Assembly: GCF_019132875.1 (NCBI RefSeq)
Contig: NZ_JAHSPF010000005.1
Coordinates: forward strand, 349,799 to 413,798
Reading direction: 5' to 3'
DNA from: Erwinia phyllosphaerae
Lineage (GTDB): Bacteria > Pseudomonadota > Gammaproteobacteria > Enterobacterales > Enterobacteriaceae
DNA length: 64,000 nucleotides
Below the pieces are notes generated by a model, which worked only from the letters and a program-made list of their open reading frames with translations, was not told where the DNA came from and made no database searches. A program made the position numbers and the translations under genes. Positions within the stretch are counted from its first letter, which is position 1. The number at the start of each line of letters is the position of its first letter. Positions 25,877-37,532 of the stretch are shown here, piece after piece.

Positions 25877-28800
25877 ATCCGTCCCGTATCTTTATAGAGC
25901 GGCCGGTCGCCACCATTTTGCTGATGGTCGGCGTATTGATTTCCGGCATTTTCGCTTACAAATTCCTCTCTACCTCGGCGCTGCCGCAGGTGGATTATCC
26001 GACTATCCAGGTCACCACGCTCTATCCCGGTGCCAGCCCGGACGTGATCGCTTCTGGCGTTACCGCGCCGCTGGAGCGACAGCTTGGCCAGATGGCCGGT
26101 CTCAGCCAGATGGCTTCCAGCAGCTCGGGCGGCTCCTCGGTTATTACGCTGAAGTTCTCGCTGGATCTGTCGCTGGACGTGGCCGAACAGGAAGTGCAGG
26201 CGGCCATCAACGCCGCCGACAGCCTGCTGCCGTCCGATCTGCCTAATCCGCCAACCTATAAAAAGGTTAACCCGGCAGATACGGCGGTGATTACGCTGGC
26301 GGCCAGTTCCGATACGCTACCGCTGATCAAGGTGCAGGATCTGGTCAATACGCGTATTGCGCTGAAGCTGTCGCAGATTTCCGGCGTCGGTATGGTGACG
26401 CTGGCGGGCGGTCATCAGCCAGCTATTCGCGTGCAGATGGATCCGAAAGCGCTGGCGGCGCACGGCCTGACGCTGGAAGACGTTAACACGCTTATCAGCA
26501 ACAGCAACGTTAACGGCTCAAAGGGCGGCTTTGACGGCAAATATCACTCCATCACTATCGACGCCAACGATCAGCTGCGCACGGCCAAAGAGTACGGCAA
26601 CCTGATCCTGACTTACCAGAACGGCGCGGCGTTGCGGCTGCACGATATTGCACACATTGAAGAGGCGTCGGAAAACACTTATCAGTCCGCGTGGGCCAAT
26701 AACAGCCCGGCGATTATTATCAGCGTGCAGCGCCAGCCGGGCGCTAACGTTATTTCCGTGGTCGACAATATCAAGGCACAGCTGCCGACCCTGCAGGCCG
26801 CGCTGCCGGATGGCGTAAAAGTGCAGATCTTGTCCGACCGCACCCAGACCATTCGCTCCTCTATCAGCGACGTGCAGTTTGAACTGATGCTGTCGATTGC
26901 GCTGGTGGTGATGGTAACGTTCCTGTTCCTGCGCAACGTGGCGGCGACGCTGATCCCCAGCGTGGCGGTGCCGCTGTCGCTGGTGGGGACCTTTGGCGTG
27001 ATGTATCTGGCGGGCTTCAGCCTTAACAACCTGTCGCTGATGGCGCTGACTATCGCCACCGGGTTTGTTATCGACGACGCCATCGTGGTAGTGGAAAACA
27101 TTTCAAGACGACTGGAGCAGGGTGAAACGCCGATGGAAGCGGCGCTGAAAGGCTCGGCGCAAATCGGCTTTACTATTATCTCGCTGACCTTCTCGCTGAT
27201 TGCGGTTTTGATCCCGCTGCTGTTTATGGGCGACGTGGTCGGCAGGTTGTTCCGCGAGTTCGCCATCACGCTGGCGGTATCGATTCTGGTTTCCATGCTG
27301 GTCTCGCTCACGCTTACCCCCATGCTTTGCGCTTATCTGCTGCGCCACATTCCGGAAGAGAAGCAGAGCCGTTTTTATCGCAAGGGCGGTCAATTCTTTG
27401 ACAAGCTGGTGGCCGGTTACGATCGCCTGCTGACCATTGTGCTGAACCATCAGCGGCTGACGCTGCTGGTCGCGCTGGCAACGCTGGTCTTTACCGCGCT
27501 GCTGTATGCGATCATTCCCAAAGGCTTTTTCCCGTCGCAGGATACCGGCCTGATTCAGGGCGTGACCGTAGCATCACAGGACGTCTCCTTTAACGAGATG
27601 GCAAAGCGGCAGCAGCAGCTGGCGGAGATCGTACTGAAAAACCCGGCGGTAGAAAGCCTCTCTTCCACTATCGGTATTGACGGCACTAATACCAGCCTCA
27701 ACAGCGGACGACTGCAAATTAACCTGAAGTCGTTCGACGAGCGCGACGAGCGCGCCGACAAGATCATCAGCGAGCTACAGCAGGCGACCAAAAACGTGCC
27801 GGGTATTCAGCTGTATCTACAGGCCTCGCAGGATTTAACGGTTAACGATCAGGTGACGCCAAACCAGTATCAGTTCTCGCTGGACGATGCGGACAGCGAA
27901 AACCTGGTCAGCTGGTCACCGAAGCTGGTCAGCGCGCTGGAGAAACGGCCTGAATTCCGTTCCGTGGTGAGCAATCTTCAGGATCAAGGGCAGGTTGCTT
28001 ACGTCGAGCTGAATCGCGACGCCGCGGCTCGCTATGGCATTACCGCTTCTGACGTGGATACCGCGCTGTACAATGCGTTTGGTCAGCGGCTGGTTTCCAC
28101 TATTTTTACCCAGTCAAACCAGTATCGCGTGGTGCTGGAAGTGGCGCCGCAGTACCAGCAGTCGCCCGCGTCGTTTAACGATATCTGGCTGGCGGCCTCG
28201 TCGTCGTCGTCAACGTCAACGTCGGACAGCAGCGGCTCGTCATCTACTTCAACAACCGGCTCCTCCTCCAGCAGCAGCTCGTCCGGCAGCAGCAGCTCGA
28301 CCAGCAGCAGTTCGACCAGCACCACCAGCATGGTCAGGCTGACCTCAATTGCTACTATCCATCAGCGCATTGGTTCACTGGTACATATGCGGCTGAACCA
28401 GTTCCCGGCGGTGACGCTCTCGTTCAATCTCAATGACGGCTACTCGCTGGAGGATGCGCAAAAGGCGATTGCCGAAACGCAGCAAAGCCTGCATATGCCG
28501 TCCAGTATTACGCTGCGCTACCAGGGCGAAACCGAGGCGTTTTTAAATGCCAACAGCAACACGCTATGGCTGATTCTGGCAGCGCTAATGACCATGTATG
28601 TGGTGTTGGGTATTCTGTACGAAAGCTTTATTCACCCTGTCACCATTCTTTCCACGCTGCCTTCGGCGGCGGTAGGCGCGCTGTTGACGCTGCTGCTGGC
28701 GAATACCGAATTCAGCCTGATTGCGCTGATAGGGGTGATCTTGCTGATCGGTATCGTGAAAAAGAATGCGATTATGATGATCGACTTTGCGCTGGACGCA

Positions 28801-29082
28801 GAGAAAAAACAGCAGCTTAGCCCGCGTGACGCCATTCACCAGGCCTGCCTGCTACGTTTCAGGCCGATTTTGATGACCACGATGGCGGCGCTGTTGGGCG
28901 CTCTGCCGCTGATGCTGGCATCGGGTTCCGGTGCCGAACTGCGCCAGCCGCTGGGGATAGTGATTGTGGGCGGTTTGATCTTCAGCCAGGTACTGACGCT
29001 GTTTTCTACGCCGGTTATCTATCTGTGGTTCGATCGCCTGGCCGAGCGCCTGCGTCGTAGACTGCGCAGGACGGAAAGATGA
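25873..29082 (+). CDS. mdtB: Multidrug efflux RND subunit MdtB, with a Ser-rich insertion
   Basis: MdtB pairs with MdtC in a heterotrimer that exports bile salts, novobiocin and other drugs. The 1069-residue product keeps the proton-relay region [20 protein letters not shown] and [16 protein letters not shown]. It is about 29 residues longer than E. coli MdtB (1040), and the excess sits at about residues 774-819: a stretch almost entirely Ser/Thr/Gly between WLAAS and [15 protein letters not shown], where E. coli has the short SSDGGVVPLSS turn. By alignment this is the DC (docking) subdomain facing the adaptor and channel. The rest is intact and in frame, so the pump is probably functional. 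mdtC overlaps by four bases. Confidence 0.94.
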   Translation: MNPSRIFIERPVATILLMVGVLISGIFAYKFLSTSALPQVDYPTIQVTTLYPGASPDVIASGVTAPLERQLGQMAGLSQMASSSSGGSSVITLKFSLDLSLDVAEQEVQAAINAADSLLPSDLPNPPTYKKVNPADTAVITLAASSDTLPLIKVQDLVNTRIALKLSQISGVGMVTLAGGHQPAIRVQMDPKALAAHGLTLEDVNTLISNSNVNGSKGGFDGKYHSITIDANDQLRTAKEYGNLILTYQNGAALRLHDIAHIEEASENTYQSAWANNSPAIIISVQRQPGANVISVVDNIKAQLPTLQAALPDGVKVQILSDRTQTIRSSISDVQFELMLSIALVVMVTFLFLRNVAATLIPSVAVPLSLVGTFGVMYLAGFSLNNLSLMALTIATGFVIDDAIVVVENISRRLEQGETPMEAALKGSAQIGFTIISLTFSLIAVLIPLLFMGDVVGRLFREFAITLAVSILVSMLVSLTLTPMLCAYLLRHIPEEKQSRFYRKGGQFFDKLVAGYDRLLTIVLNHQRLTLLVALATLVFTALLYAIIPKGFFPSQDTGLIQGVTVASQDVSFNEMAKRQQQLAEIVLKNPAVESLSSTIGIDGTNTSLNSGRLQINLKSFDERDERADKIISELQQATKNVPGIQLYLQASQDLTVNDQVTPNQYQFSLDDADSENLVSWSPKLVSALEKRPEFRSVVSNLQDQGQVAYVELNRDAAARYGITASDVDTALYNAFGQRLVSTIFTQSNQYRVVLEVAPQYQQSPASFNDIWLAASSSSSTSTSDSSGSSSTSTTGSSSSSSSSGSSSSTSSSSTSTTSMVRLTSIATIHQRIGSLVHMRLNQFPAVTLSFNLNDGYSLEDAQKAIAETQQSLHMPSSITLRYQGETEAFLNANSNTLWLILAALMTMYVVLGILYESFIHPVTILSTLPSAAVGALLTLLLANTEFSLIALIGVILLIGIVKKNAIMMIDFALDAEKKQQLSPRDAIHQACLLRFRPILMTTMAALLGALPLMLASGSGAELRQPLGIVIVGGLIFSQVLTLFSTPVIYLWFDRLAERLRRRLRRTER
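28191..28331 (+). repeat. Serine-codon microsatellite within mdtB
   Basis: Tandem TCG/TCA/ACG triplets (28197-28225) and AGC/TCG/TCC triplets (28227-28331) encode a run of about 45 Ser, Thr and Gly residues. All unit lengths are multiples of three, so copy number can change without frameshift. Confidence 0.85.
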
Positions 29083-32000
29083 ACATCACGCGCTTCTTTA
29101 TTTTCCGGCCGGTAACCACGCTGCTGTTAATGCTGGCGCTGCTGCTGCTGGGCGCGTTGGGCTATCGCCTGCTGCCTGTGGCGCCGCTGCCGCAGGTCGA
29201 TTTCCCGACCATTATGGTTTCCGCCAGCCTGCCGGGCGCCAGCCCGGAAACGATGGCGGCCACGGTGGCCACGCCGCTGGAGCGCGCGCTGGGGCAGATT
29301 GCCGGTATCACCGAGATGACCTCCAGCAGCTCGCAGGGATCGACCAACGTCATTTTGCAGTTTGAGCTGAGCCGCGATATCAACGGCGCGGCGCGTGACG
29401 TGCAGGCGGCGATCAACGCTTCGCGCAGTCTGTTGCCGAGCAGCATGCCTTCGCTGCCTACCTACCGCAAAGCTAACCCGTCAGATGCGCCCATTGTCAT
29501 GCTGGCGCTAACCTCGACCACGCGTTCCAAAGGTGAGCTGTACGATCTGGCCGACAGCGAAATCGACCAGAAAATTGCCCAGGTTAAGGGCGTGGGCGAC
29601 GTTTCGCTGATGGGCAGCGCCTTGCCCGCCGTGCGCATTGATTTGCAGCCGCAGATGCTGACCCATTTCGGCGTGTCGCTGGATACGGTCAGCACGGCGA
29701 TTGCCAACAGCACCACCAATTTGCCGAAAGGAATGCTGCAGGGCGAAAAACAGTCTTGGGTGATCGACAGCAACGGCCAGCTTGAACAGGCAAAGCAGTA
29801 CCGTAATCTGATCGTCAGCTACCAGAATGGCCGCGCCATCCATCTTAGCGATGTCGCCACCGTTTACGATTCGGTAGAAGATCAGTACAACGTCGGCTAC
29901 TACAATGGTTCGCCGTCGGTAATGATCGGCGTCACGCGGCAGGCCGGTGCCAACATGCTGGAAACCATTGATGCGATCAAAGCCCAGCTTCCGGCGCTAG
30001 AAAAAAACCTGCCGGCTGACGTGGCGTTGAAAATCGTCGTTGACCGTTCACCCAACGTTCGCGATTCGCTTTATGACACGGAAGAAACGCTGCTGATTGC
30101 CATGATGCTGGTTATCGGCGTGGTGTTTGTCTTTTTACGCAACTTACAGGCGGTGGCGATCCCCGCGCTGGCGCTGCCGGTTTCGCTTATCGGCACCTGT
30201 GCGGTGATGTATCTGCTGGGCTACAGCCTGGATAACCTGTCGCTGATGGCGCTGATTATCGCCACCGGATTTGTGGTGGACGACGCAATAGTCGTGCTGG
30301 AAAACATTACCCGCTATATCGAAGAGGGGCTAAGTCCGGTACGCGCGGCGCTCAAGGGGGCTAACGAAGTTAGCTTTACCGTGCTGTCGATGACGCTGTC
30401 GCTGGTAGCGGTGTTTATCCCCATCCTGTTGATGGGCAGCATTGTTGGCCGTCTGTTCCGCGAGTTTGCGGTTACGCTGACCGTTTCGCTGGTGATCTCC
30501 ATGCTGGTATCGCTGAGCCTGACGCCGATGCTCTGTTCACGCCTGCTGAAGCGCAAGCCGAAGGTTACCGTACGGCCACATCCTGTTTATCAGTGGATTG
30601 AAAACGGCCTCAACCGGCTGCTGGCCGCCTATGCCAGCGCGCTGAACTGGGTAATGCGCCACCAGCGGCTGACGCTGTTTAGCCTGATACTCACCGTTAT
30701 CCTTAACCTGTTCCTTTATTCCGTGGTGCAAAAAGGCTTCTTCCCCAATCAGGATACTGGCCTGCTGATGGGGATGCTGCGCGCCGATCAGAACGTCTCT
30801 TTTCAGGCGATGAAGCCAAAAGTGGAAGCGTTCGCCAAAATGATTCAGCAGGACCCGGCAGTAGATGGCGTAATGTCATCAATGGGCAGCGGCGCGTTCG
30901 GCTCGCGCAATACCGCCAACTTCTTCGTCCATCTTAAGGACTTCAAAAAGCGCGACGCGACCGCGGCAGAAGTGGCTAACCGACTGAGCGGCAAAACGCG
31001 CAACGTGCCTGGCGTAGAGCTGTTTTTGATGGCCGCGCAGGATTTGCATATCGGCGGCCGTAGCGCCAACGCCAGCTATCAGTACAGCCTGCAGGCGGAC
31101 GATCTGGATACATTGCGTATCTGGACGCCTAAGGTTAAGGCGGCGCTGGAAGCCATTCCGCAGCTGAACAGCGTGGACTCCGATTCCCAGACCGGCGGCC
31201 AGGAAGTGATGATCAATATCGATCGCGACCGCGCCAAAAGGCTGGGCGTCGACGTCAATATGATCGATACGATGCTGAACAACTCCTTTGCGCAGCGTCA
31301 GGTCGCCACGCTTTATAAGACGTTGAATCAATATCATATAGTGATGTCGCTACAGGACGCCTATACGCGCGATCCGGACATGCTGAACAAGCTTTACGTC
31401 GTTAACGATTCCGGCGATCAGATCCCGCTTTCCGCTTTTGCCAGCTTCAGCGGAGCCAACGCGCCGCTGTCGGTAGCGCATCAGGGGCAGTCGGCGACCA
31501 GCACCATTGCCTTTAACCTGGCGGACGGCGTCTCGCTGGAGCAGGCGTCGGCGCTGATTAAAACCGCGATGGCAAAAATCGGGCTGCCGAGCGATATTCA
31601 GGCCGGATTCCAGGGAACGGCGAAGGCTTTTGCCGATCTGTCGGCCTCGATGCCGTGGCTGATTCTGGCCGCGCTGGCCGCCGTTTATATCGTGCTGGGC
31701 ATGCTGTACGAAAGCTATATCCATCCGCTGACCATTCTTTCCACGCTGCCGTCCGCGGGCGTCGGGGCGCTGCTCTTACTGCTGCTGACCAACACGCAGC
31801 TGACGGTTATTGCGCTAATCGGTATTTTGCTGTTGATCGGTATCGTGAAAAAGAACGCCATTATGATGATCGACTTTGCGCTGGCCGCCGAGCGTAACCA
31901 GGGCATGACGCCGCAGCAGGCGATTACCCAGGCCTGTCTGATGCGCTTTCGACCCATTATGATGACCACGCTGGCCGCCTTTTTTGGTGCGTTGCCGCTG

Positions 32001-32171
32001 GCGCTGGGCAGCGGCGGCGATGCCGATCTGCGCAGCCCGCTGGGCCTGGCGATTGCCGGTGGCCTGGCGCTGAGCCAGCTGTTAACGCTGTTTACCACGC
32101 CGGTGGTTTACCTCTATCTCGATCGCGCCAGTCGCGCTACCAAACGCCAGTGGGCACGCCTCAGAGCTTAA
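29079..32171 (+). CDS. mdtC: Multidrug efflux RND subunit MdtC
   Basis: The 1030-residue partner of MdtB (E. coli MdtC has 1025) begins [20 protein letters not shown] and carries [20 protein letters not shown] and [20 protein letters not shown]. In the E. coli MdtB2C complex, MdtC is thought to bind drug while MdtB drives proton flow. It has no Ser-rich insertion at the MdtB position. It overlaps mdtB by four bases (ATGA) and abuts the next gene directly. Confidence 0.94.
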   Translation: MNITRFFIFRPVTTLLLMLALLLLGALGYRLLPVAPLPQVDFPTIMVSASLPGASPETMAATVATPLERALGQIAGITEMTSSSSQGSTNVILQFELSRDINGAARDVQAAINASRSLLPSSMPSLPTYRKANPSDAPIVMLALTSTTRSKGELYDLADSEIDQKIAQVKGVGDVSLMGSALPAVRIDLQPQMLTHFGVSLDTVSTAIANSTTNLPKGMLQGEKQSWVIDSNGQLEQAKQYRNLIVSYQNGRAIHLSDVATVYDSVEDQYNVGYYNGSPSVMIGVTRQAGANMLETIDAIKAQLPALEKNLPADVALKIVVDRSPNVRDSLYDTEETLLIAMMLVIGVVFVFLRNLQAVAIPALALPVSLIGTCAVMYLLGYSLDNLSLMALIIATGFVVDDAIVVLENITRYIEEGLSPVRAALKGANEVSFTVLSMTLSLVAVFIPILLMGSIVGRLFREFAVTLTVSLVISMLVSLSLTPMLCSRLLKRKPKVTVRPHPVYQWIENGLNRLLAAYASALNWVMRHQRLTLFSLILTVILNLFLYSVVQKGFFPNQDTGLLMGMLRADQNVSFQAMKPKVEAFAKMIQQDPAVDGVMSSMGSGAFGSRNTANFFVHLKDFKKRDATAAEVANRLSGKTRNVPGVELFLMAAQDLHIGGRSANASYQYSLQADDLDTLRIWTPKVKAALEAIPQLNSVDSDSQTGGQEVMINIDRDRAKRLGVDVNMIDTMLNNSFAQRQVATLYKTLNQYHIVMSLQDAYTRDPDMLNKLYVVNDSGDQIPLSAFASFSGANAPLSVAHQGQSATSTIAFNLADGVSLEQASALIKTAMAKIGLPSDIQAGFQGTAKAFADLSASMPWLILAALAAVYIVLGMLYESYIHPLTILSTLPSAGVGALLLLLLTNTQLTVIALIGILLLIGIVKKNAIMMIDFALAAERNQGMTPQQAITQACLMRFRPIMMTTLAAFFGALPLALGSGGDADLRSPLGLAIAGGLALSQLLTLFTTPVVYLYLDRASRATKRQWARLRA

Positions 32172-33632
32172 ATGATGAAAATAATGACTTTACCCATGCT
32201 AAACGGACGCTGGCACCTGCCTGCGCCATCGACCCGTGCCTGCCGGAAACTTACGCCCGTTTTGCTGGCGCTGCTGCTGGGCGGCTGCGCTGTCGGCCCC
32301 GACTATCATCGCCCGACGGTAAACGTACCGACACACTATAAAGAAGCAAAAGGCTGGCGCGAAGCGACGCCGCAGGATGCGCAAAGCAAAGGCGAATGGT
32401 GGTCGGTCTACCATGACAACACGCTGAGCGGCCTGCTGCGCCAGGTTTCTATCTCCAACCAGAACGTAGCGCAGTATGAGGCACAGTATCGCCAGGCGAA
32501 GGCGCTGGTGGCCGAGTCCCGCTCCGACCTTTTTCCCAGCGCCACCTATACCGGCTCTTCAACGCGGAGCGGCAGCACCACATCCGGCCAGCGGACGACC
32601 AGTAACAGCCAGTCTTTACAGGCCAGCGCCAGCTGGGAACTGGATATCTGGGGCAAGCTGAGACGCACGCTGGAAGAGAATAAAGCGAGCGCGCAGGCAA
32701 GCGAAGCCGAGCTGGCGAATATCACACTTAGCGCCCAGTCCGAGCTGGCGCAGGACTATTTCCAGCTGCGCATCATGGATCGGCAGATTGCGCTGTATCA
32801 GGAAAGCGTCGCGGCGTATCAGCGCTACCTGACCGTCATTAATAATAAATATCAGGCCGGCAGCGAGTCTCGCGGTACGCTGGCACAGGCTCAGGCGCAG
32901 CTGGAAAGCGCTCGCGCTTCCGCGCTGGATCTTAGCTGGCAGCGTGCGCAGACCGAACACGCCATTGCTCTTCTTATCGGTAAAACGCCAGCCGAATTCA
33001 GCCTGCCAGCCACGACAGAAATGACGGCAACGCTGCCGCCTCTTCCACAGGCAGTGCCGTCAACGCTGTTGCAGCGTCGTCCGGATATCGCCTATGCCGA
33101 ACGCACCGTTGCCGCGGCCAATGCCGCCGTAGGCGTAGCCATTGCGGGTTACTATCCCGATCTGACGCTAAGTGCCAGCGGCGGTTTCAGCAGCTCTGCG
33201 CTGCATAACCTGCTGTCGTTGCCTAATCGCGTCTGGTCGCTGGGGCCATCGCTTAGCGGCACGCTACTGGACTTTGGCGCCACGTCTTCCAAAGTGGAAC
33301 AGGCCCGCGCGGCCTATGATGCAGACGTCGCCAGCTATCGCCAGGCGGTGTTGACCGGTTTCCAGGAGGTAGAAAACTATCTGGTGGAGCTGAACACATT
33401 GCAGGATGAAATGGCCGCGCAGCAGCGCGCGACGCAGGCAGCGCAGGAGTCGGCTCGCGTGACCCGCAACCAGTATGAAGCCGGGATGATCGACTATCTT
33501 GACGTCGCCACCACGGAAAACACCAGCCTGAGCCAGCAGCAAAGCCTGCTGTCGCTGCAAAGCACGCAGTGGGTTGCCAGCGTGGAGCTGATTGCGGCGC
33601 TGGGTGGCGGCTGGACGGCACCCTCGCATTGA
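32172..33632 (+). CDS. RND outer-membrane factor lipoprotein linked to MdtABC
   Basis: The 486-residue product has a long signal region ending in lipobox LLGGC (Cys39) and OEP repeats (NQNVAQYEAQYRQAKALV, LLQRRPDIAYAERTVAAANA, YEAGMIDYLDVATTE). ATG 32172 follows the mdtC TAA with no gap; ATG 32175 is an alternative. In E. coli this position is taken by mdtD, then baeSR, and MdtABC relies on TolC; here a dedicated channel replaces them and no BaeS/BaeR pair is present. It is about 35% alike by eye to the other outer-membrane factor, so not a recent copy of it. Confidence 0.92.
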   Translation: MMKIMTLPMLNGRWHLPAPSTRACRKLTPVLLALLLGGCAVGPDYHRPTVNVPTHYKEAKGWREATPQDAQSKGEWWSVYHDNTLSGLLRQVSISNQNVAQYEAQYRQAKALVAESRSDLFPSATYTGSSTRSGSTTSGQRTTSNSQSLQASASWELDIWGKLRRTLEENKASAQASEAELANITLSAQSELAQDYFQLRIMDRQIALYQESVAAYQRYLTVINNKYQAGSESRGTLAQAQAQLESARASALDLSWQRAQTEHAIALLIGKTPAEFSLPATTEMTATLPPLPQAVPSTLLQRRPDIAYAERTVAAANAAVGVAIAGYYPDLTLSASGGFSSSALHNLLSLPNRVWSLGPSLSGTLLDFGATSSKVEQARAAYDADVASYRQAVLTGFQEVENYLVELNTLQDEMAAQQRATQAAQESARVTRNQYEAGMIDYLDVATTENTSLSQQQSLLSLQSTQWVASVELIAALGGGWTAPSH

Positions 33633-33676
33633 TGCGCAGGAAAGAGTTTAAATCATTGATTTAATCCAATAAGATG

Positions 33677-33711
33677 CTCCCGTAGCCAGCAGCGGCTATG
33701 GGAGTATTATT
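33677..33711 (+). terminator. Hairpin terminator after the MdtABC-OMF operon
   Basis: CTCCCGTAGCC (33677-33687) pairs with GGCTATGGGAG (33694-33704), with one G-T pair, followed by TATTATTA. It lies 45 bp after the stop. Confidence 0.7.
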
Positions 33712-34032
33712 AGAATTCACGCTTCACGACAACTTAACCGCTATATCTGATATTGCATACGTCATCATTCGCCATGGCGCAGGCCAAAAAGACATTTTCC
33801 TTATTATCTTTGTTCCCAAACGTAAATTTAATGATGAGATTCCTTGGGGGGGCTGTTTCGCTGTCGGCCATCACCGGAACAACGTTTGTCGAGCCGCGCC
33901 GCAAAACTTTCTGCAACACTGTAGATTTCGGTATTAATCGCCCTCAACGCTCGTAATTTTCACCGTTTACCATTGTCTTGCTCAGCCATATCCTGCATCG
34001 TTACAGGCAAATTTACTGGCTAAGGAGATGCC
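33712..34032. other. Intergenic region before aas, no gene seen
   Basis: About 320 bp of A+T-rich sequence. Short open frames exist on both strands (a 60-codon plus-strand frame from ATG 33774 and a minus-strand frame at 33734-33919) but neither has a ribosome site or family resemblance. The aas promoter must lie here; AAGGAG at 34021-34026 is its ribosome site. Confidence 0.5.
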
Positions 34033-36198
34033 ATGCTGCTTTCTTTTTTTCGTCTGCTTTTTCGTCTGCTGTATCGCACTCGTCTGGCTGGCGATATTTC
34101 CGCGCTGCATCAGCCAAAGGTGCTGATTGTTCCTAATCACATGTCGTTTCTGGACGGCATGCTGCTGGCGCTGTTTTTGCCGGTTAAACCCGTGTTCGCC
34201 GTCTACTCCTCCGTCAGCGAGCAGTGGTATATGCGTTGGGTGCGCTCGCTGGTCGATTTTGTGCCGCTCGATCCCACTAAACCGCTGTCGATCAAGCACC
34301 TGGTGAAAACGATCGGGCAAGGCCGCCCGGTGGTGATCTTTCCGGAAGGGCGGATTACCGTTACCGGCTCGCTGATGAAAATTTATGATGGTGCCGGTTT
34401 TGTGGCGGCAAAATCGCAGGCGGCCGTGGTGCCAATAAGAATTGAAGGCGCGGAATATACGCCGTTTGGCCGTCTGGCTGGCGTCTTCAAGCGTCGTCTT
34501 TTTCCACGTATCAGCCTGACCGTGCTGCCCGCCACCACCATCCCCATGCCGGAAGCAAAAACCGCGCGGGAACGCCGCAAGCTGGCGGGTGAACACCTGC
34601 ATCATATTATGATGGAGGCACGCATGGCGGTGCGTCCGCGCGAGACGCTTTATCAGGCTTTCCTGTCTGCCCGCACGCGCTACGGTTTTTTTAAGTCCTG
34701 CATTGAAGACGTTAATTTTACGCCTGACAGCTATACGGGGCTGTTGAAAAAATCGCTGGGCGTGGGTCGTATTCTGGAGCGCTATACGTCGCCAGGTGAA
34801 TATATTGGTTTGCTGTTACCAAACGCAACGGTTACGGCAGCAGCCATCCTGGGGGCGTCAATGCGTGGCCGTATTCCGGCAATGCTTAACTACACCGCAG
34901 GGGTAAAAGGCGTAGGCAGCGCGCTGCAGGCGGCAGAAGTGAAAACGGTTTTTACCTCTCGCCAGTTCCTGGATAAGGGCAAGCTATGGCATCTTCCCGA
35001 GCAGCTTACCGGGGTGAAATGGGTTTTTCTGGAAGATTTAAAAGAGACCGTCACGGCTCAGGATAAACTCTGGATCCTTAGCCATCTTCTTTTTCCACGG
35101 CTTGCCGAGGTGTCGCAGCAGCCCGAAGACGCGGCAATGGTGCTATTTACTTCAGGTTCCGAAGGCAATCCTAAAGGCGTAGTGCATTCGCATAAGAGCC
35201 TGCTGGCAAACGTTGAACAGATCCGGACCGTGGCCGATTTTACGCCGCGCGATCGCTTTATGTCGGCGCTGCCTTTGTTCCATGCCTTTGGCCTGACGGT
35301 GGGCTTGTTTACGCCACTGATGACCGGCGCAGAAGTCTTTCTTTATCCAAGCCCGTTACACTATCGCATCGTTCCCGAACTGGTCTATGACCGTAACTGT
35401 ACCGTACTGTTCGGCACCTCTACCTTCCTGGGTAACTATGCGCGCTTTGCCAATCCTTACGACTTTGCCCGGTTGCGCTATGTGGTCGCCGGTGCGGAAA
35501 AACTACAGGAAAACACGCGTCAGGCGTGGATGGATAAATTCGGTATTCGCATTCTGGAAGGCTACGGCGTGACCGAATGCGCGCCGGTTGTCGCGATTAA
35601 CGTGCCGATGGCCGCCAAAAATCACACCGTTGGGCGAATTTTACCCGCGATGGACTCGCGGCTTATTTCCGTTCCCGGCATTGAGCAGGGCGGTCTGCTA
35701 CAGCTGCGCGGCCCGAACATCATGAAAGGCTACCTCAGAGTCGAAAAACCGGGCGTGCTGGAAGCGCCGCAGGCGGATAACGGCGAGGGGCAAATGGAAG
35801 CGGGCTGGTACGATACCGGCGACATTGTCAGCTTTGACGAGCACGGTTTCTGCCAGATTCAGGGCCGCGCCAAACGCTTTGCGAAAATCGCGGGTGAAAT
35901 GGTCTCGCTGGAAACCGTAGAGCAGCTTGCGTTAAAAGCGTCGCCAGAAAAACAGCACGCTGCCTCAATCAAGCCGGACGGCAACCGTGGCGAAGCGCTG
36001 GTGCTGTTTACCACCGACGGCGAGCTTAACCGCGAGCAGCTACAGCGTGCGGCCCGTGAAATGGGCGCGCCGGAGCTGGCCGTGCCGCGCGATATTCGTT
36101 TCCTTAAGCAGCTGCCGCAGCTGGGCAGCGGTAAACCCGATTTCGTCACGCTGAAAAGCATGGCGGAACAGCCGGAAAACAGGACGGAAAATGCGTAA
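34033..36198 (+). CDS. aas: Bifunctional acyl-ACP synthetase / 2-acyl-GPE acyltransferase
   Basis: The 721-residue inner-membrane enzyme re-acylates lysophosphatidylethanolamine left after lipoprotein acylation. The N-terminal acyltransferase domain carries the HX4D motif (NHMSFLD, His36 to Asp41) and FPEGRIT; the C-terminal AMP-forming domain has [17 protein letters not shown] and [11 protein letters not shown]. It starts after AAGGAG with correct spacing. The downstream lplT overlaps it by eight bases, and the two work together: LplT flips lysophospholipid inward and Aas restores the second acyl chain. Confidence 0.96.
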   Translation: MLLSFFRLLFRLLYRTRLAGDISALHQPKVLIVPNHMSFLDGMLLALFLPVKPVFAVYSSVSEQWYMRWVRSLVDFVPLDPTKPLSIKHLVKTIGQGRPVVIFPEGRITVTGSLMKIYDGAGFVAAKSQAAVVPIRIEGAEYTPFGRLAGVFKRRLFPRISLTVLPATTIPMPEAKTARERRKLAGEHLHHIMMEARMAVRPRETLYQAFLSARTRYGFFKSCIEDVNFTPDSYTGLLKKSLGVGRILERYTSPGEYIGLLLPNATVTAAAILGASMRGRIPAMLNYTAGVKGVGSALQAAEVKTVFTSRQFLDKGKLWHLPEQLTGVKWVFLEDLKETVTAQDKLWILSHLLFPRLAEVSQQPEDAAMVLFTSGSEGNPKGVVHSHKSLLANVEQIRTVADFTPRDRFMSALPLFHAFGLTVGLFTPLMTGAEVFLYPSPLHYRIVPELVYDRNCTVLFGTSTFLGNYARFANPYDFARLRYVVAGAEKLQENTRQAWMDKFGIRILEGYGVTECAPVVAINVPMAAKNHTVGRILPAMDSRLISVPGIEQGGLLQLRGPNIMKGYLRVEKPGVLEAPQADNGEGQMEAGWYDTGDIVSFDEHGFCQIQGRAKRFAKIAGEMVSLETVEQLALKASPEKQHAASIKPDGNRGEALVLFTTDGELNREQLQRAAREMGAPELAVPRDIRFLKQLPQLGSGKPDFVTLKSMAEQPENRTENA

Positions 36199-37402
36199 CT
36201 CATCTGGCGGCGAAAAGCTGCTGTCGCGCGGTATGATAGCGGTTATTGTCGCGCAGTTTTTGTCCGCTTTTGGCGACAACGCGCTGTTATTCGCCACGCT
36301 GGCGGTGCTTAAGCAACAGCTCTGGCCGGACTGGAGCCAGCCGATACTGCAAATGGTTTTCGTCGCGACCTACATTATCCTGGCGCCTTTTGTCGGTCAG
36401 TTTGCCGACAGCTTTGCCAAGGGGCGCGTGATGATGTTTGCTAACGGCCTCAAGCTGCTGGGCGCGCTGGCGATCTGCTTTGGCCTGAATCCTTTTATCG
36501 GCTATGGCCTGGTCGGCATTGGCGCAGCGGCCTATTCCCCGGCTAAATACGGCATCCTTGGCGAAATCACTGACGGAGAAGCGCTGGTTAAGGCAAACGG
36601 CCTGATGGAGTCTTCTACCATTCTGGCAATCCTGCTGGGTTCGCTGGCGGGCGGTATGCTGGCCGACTGGAACCTGACCGGCGCACTGATTGCCTGCGTG
36701 CTGGCCTATGCGCTGGCCGTGGCGGCAAACACGCTTATTCCAAAACTGGCGGCCGCCCGCGTCGGGCAAAGCTGGCATCCGCTGCGCATGTCGGCCAGCT
36801 TTTTCCAGGCCTGTCGCATTTTATGGCGAGATGGCGAAACGCGCTTTTCACTGTTGGGCACCAGTCTGTTTTGGGGAGCAGGCGTAACGCTGCGCCTCCT
36901 GCTGGTATTGTGGGTACCGGTTGCGTTAGGCATTACGGATAACAAAACGCCGACGCTGCTAAACGCTATGGTTGCTATCGGCATTGTGTTTGGCGCAGGA
37001 GCCGCAGCGAAGCTGGTGACGTTGAAAACGGTTGGCAGATGTATGCCGGCAGGCGTGCTGATCGGCGTAGCGGTGACCTGTTTTGCTTTACAGCATACTG
37101 CAACAGGCGCTTATGGACTGCTGATAGTCATTGGCATGCTGGGCGGCTTTTTTGTGGTGCCGCTGAACGCGCTGCTGCAAATGCGCGGCAAGGCAAGCGT
37201 CGGTGCCGGTAACGCCATCGCCGTACAAAACCTGGGCGAAAACAGCGCGATGCTGCTGATGCTGGGGCTTTATACCGTGGCTATTAAGCTCGGTACGCCG
37301 CCAGTCGCCACTGGCGTAGGATTTGGTGCGCTGTTTGCTCTGGCTATTGCCGTACTGTGGGGATGGCAGCTGGCGCAAAAGCGGGGGCGCAGCGTGCAGT
37401 AA
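36191..37402 (+). CDS. lplT: Lysophospholipid transporter LplT (MFS)
   Basis: The 403-residue membrane protein with about twelve hydrophobic segments matches LplT ([20 protein letters not shown] at the start, [15 protein letters not shown] in the 2-3 loop). It moves lysophosphatidylethanolamine from the outer to the inner leaflet of the inner membrane for Aas. It overlaps the aas end by eight bases. It converges with tas; a G+C-rich hairpin lies between them. Confidence 0.94.
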   Translation: MRNSSGGEKLLSRGMIAVIVAQFLSAFGDNALLFATLAVLKQQLWPDWSQPILQMVFVATYIILAPFVGQFADSFAKGRVMMFANGLKLLGALAICFGLNPFIGYGLVGIGAAAYSPAKYGILGEITDGEALVKANGLMESSTILAILLGSLAGGMLADWNLTGALIACVLAYALAVAANTLIPKLAAARVGQSWHPLRMSASFFQACRILWRDGETRFSLLGTSLFWGAGVTLRLLLVLWVPVALGITDNKTPTLLNAMVAIGIVFGAGAAAKLVTLKTVGRCMPAGVLIGVAVTCFALQHTATGAYGLLIVIGMLGGFFVVPLNALLQMRGKASVGAGNAIAVQNLGENSAMLLMLGLYTVAIKLGTPPVATGVGFGALFALAIAVLWGWQLAQKRGRSVQ

Positions 37403-37496
37403 GGGCGATCTGAATGCGGCACCAGCTGTTACGGAGGGTGCCGGTGTCGTGCTTCGGACAGCTCATGCCGGACGTCAGTACGGTATAAACAACCTC

Positions 37497-37519
37497 AGGG
37501 GCGGATATTCTCCGCCCCC
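37497..37519. terminator. Hairpin between convergent lplT and tas
   Basis: AGGGGCGGA (37497-37505), loop TATTC, TCCGCCCC (37511-37518): a strong G+C-rich stem in the only gap between the two stops. A clear T run is absent on both strands, so it is a partial bidirectional terminator at best. Confidence 0.55.
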
Positions 37520-37532
37520 TGTGACGGAGGGT

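Noticed and set aside
33734..33956. Short overlapping frames on both strands before aas
   Set aside because: Neither has a ribosome site or recognisable product; treated as intergenic.
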